Assembly: GCA_002862465.1 (NCBI GenBank)
Contig: PKDD01000146.1
Coordinates: 1 to 46,057, forward strand
Reading direction: 5' to 3'
Source of the DNA: Haliea sp.
GTDB lineage: Bacteria; Pseudomonadota; Gammaproteobacteria; Pseudomonadales; Halieaceae
Length of the DNA: 46,057 nt
Position numbers and translations under genes: made by a program
Shown: positions 45,875 to 46,057 of the stretch, piece by piece
Layout of the letters: the number at the start of each line of letters is the position of its first letter
How positions within the stretch are numbered: position 1 is the stretch's first letter
The notes under the pieces: generated by a model
The model's input: the letters and a program-made list of their open reading frames with translations, nothing else
Told to the model about the DNA's origin: nothing
Databases searched by the model: none

Positions 45875-46057
45875 GAGTCGGTTAGGCGATCGCTTTTCGG
45901 TTGTGGTGACATGATTGGGGGGAGGAAAGTCCGGGCTCCATAGGGCAGAGTGCCAGGTAACGCCTGGGGGGCGAGAGCCTACGGAAAGTGCAACAGAGAG
46001 GATACCGCCTAGTCCGCTAGGTAAGGGTGAAAAGGTGCGGTAAGAGCGCACCGCGCG
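45875..46057 (+). ncRNA. rnpB: RNase P RNA, 5' part (cut by window edge)
   Basis: The sequence from GAGTCGG onward contains the bacterial type A RNase P core: GGGGGGAGGAAAGTCCGGGC, CTCCATAGGGCAGAGTGCC, GGTAACGCCTGGGGGGCGAG, CCTACGGAAAGTG and AAGGGTGAAAAGGTGCGGT. It closely resembles Pseudomonas rnpB, which here follows rsmI in the same way. The RNA cleaves 5' leaders from pre-tRNAs. About the first half is present; the 3' half, with the second P4 strand, lies beyond the window. Confidence 0.97.

Overview
The window is about 46 kb of a gammaproteobacterial chromosome of roughly 50% GC. It is dense in housekeeping genes and has no phage, transposon, CRISPR or obvious foreign island. Gene order closely follows the Pseudomonas-type chromosome in three blocks: pth-rplY-prs-tRNA-ispE-lolB-TPR / hemA-prfA-prmC-moeB; gatBAC / mreBCD-maf; and darP through rnpB. 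The RNase P RNA start also looks Pseudomonas-like. A non-Pseudomonas member of the Pseudomonadales/Cellvibrionales group, perhaps marine, is my inference; the sequence does not fix genus.

Layout. Positions 1-5160 (minus strand): pth (cut by the window edge), rplY, prs, tRNA-Gln, ispE, lolB and a TPR lipoprotein, divergent from hemA-prfA-prmC-moeB (5418-9439, plus), a tightly overlapping operon for haem, translation termination and sulphur activation. Positions 9.6-13.6 kb hold a DoxX membrane protein, RhlB helicase, a small CWC cysteine-rich protein coupled to a CysZ-like permease, the Smr protein SmrA and a PA4642-family protein. Positions 13.6-20.2 kb are gatCAB, divergent from mreBCD-maf (cell shape). 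Positions 20.3-29.3 kb (minus) form a long run: darP, mgtE, the PTS-Ntr/RpoN cluster (npr, rapZ, ptsN, hpf, rpoN), the LPS-export genes lptB-lptA, kdsD and a CaCA exchanger. Positions 29.5-32.6 kb (plus): mlaC, ibaG, hisG, hisD. Then come algW/degS (minus), a Nif3 protein (plus), zapG (minus), zapE, rplM-rpsI, petA with a fused cytochrome b/c1 gene, and sspA-sspB (plus). They are followed by dolP, diaA, yraN and lpoA (minus), rsmI (plus) and the 5' part of rnpB, which runs off the right edge.

How the genes work together. Several envelope systems are represented: MreBCD elongation scaffold, LpoA, LPS export (KdsD, LptA, LptB), lipoprotein sorting (LolB), phospholipid trafficking (MlaC), DolP, and the AlgW/DegS sensor protease. 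Translation and ribosome genes (rplY, rplM, rpsI, prfA, prmC, gatCAB, tRNA-Gln, darP, hpf, rsmI, rnpB) make up much of the rest.

The most unusual points are these. Cytochromes b and c1 are encoded as one 678-residue polyprotein. mreC appears to start at AUA behind a good ribosome binding site. Normally contiguous clusters have lost members in place (kdsC and lptC; mlaFED, mlaB and murA; rng to tldD). A 29-codon frame is coupled by ATGA overlaps at both ends between ibaG and hisG. I see no clearly new multi-gene system; these are the leads I consider worth checking.
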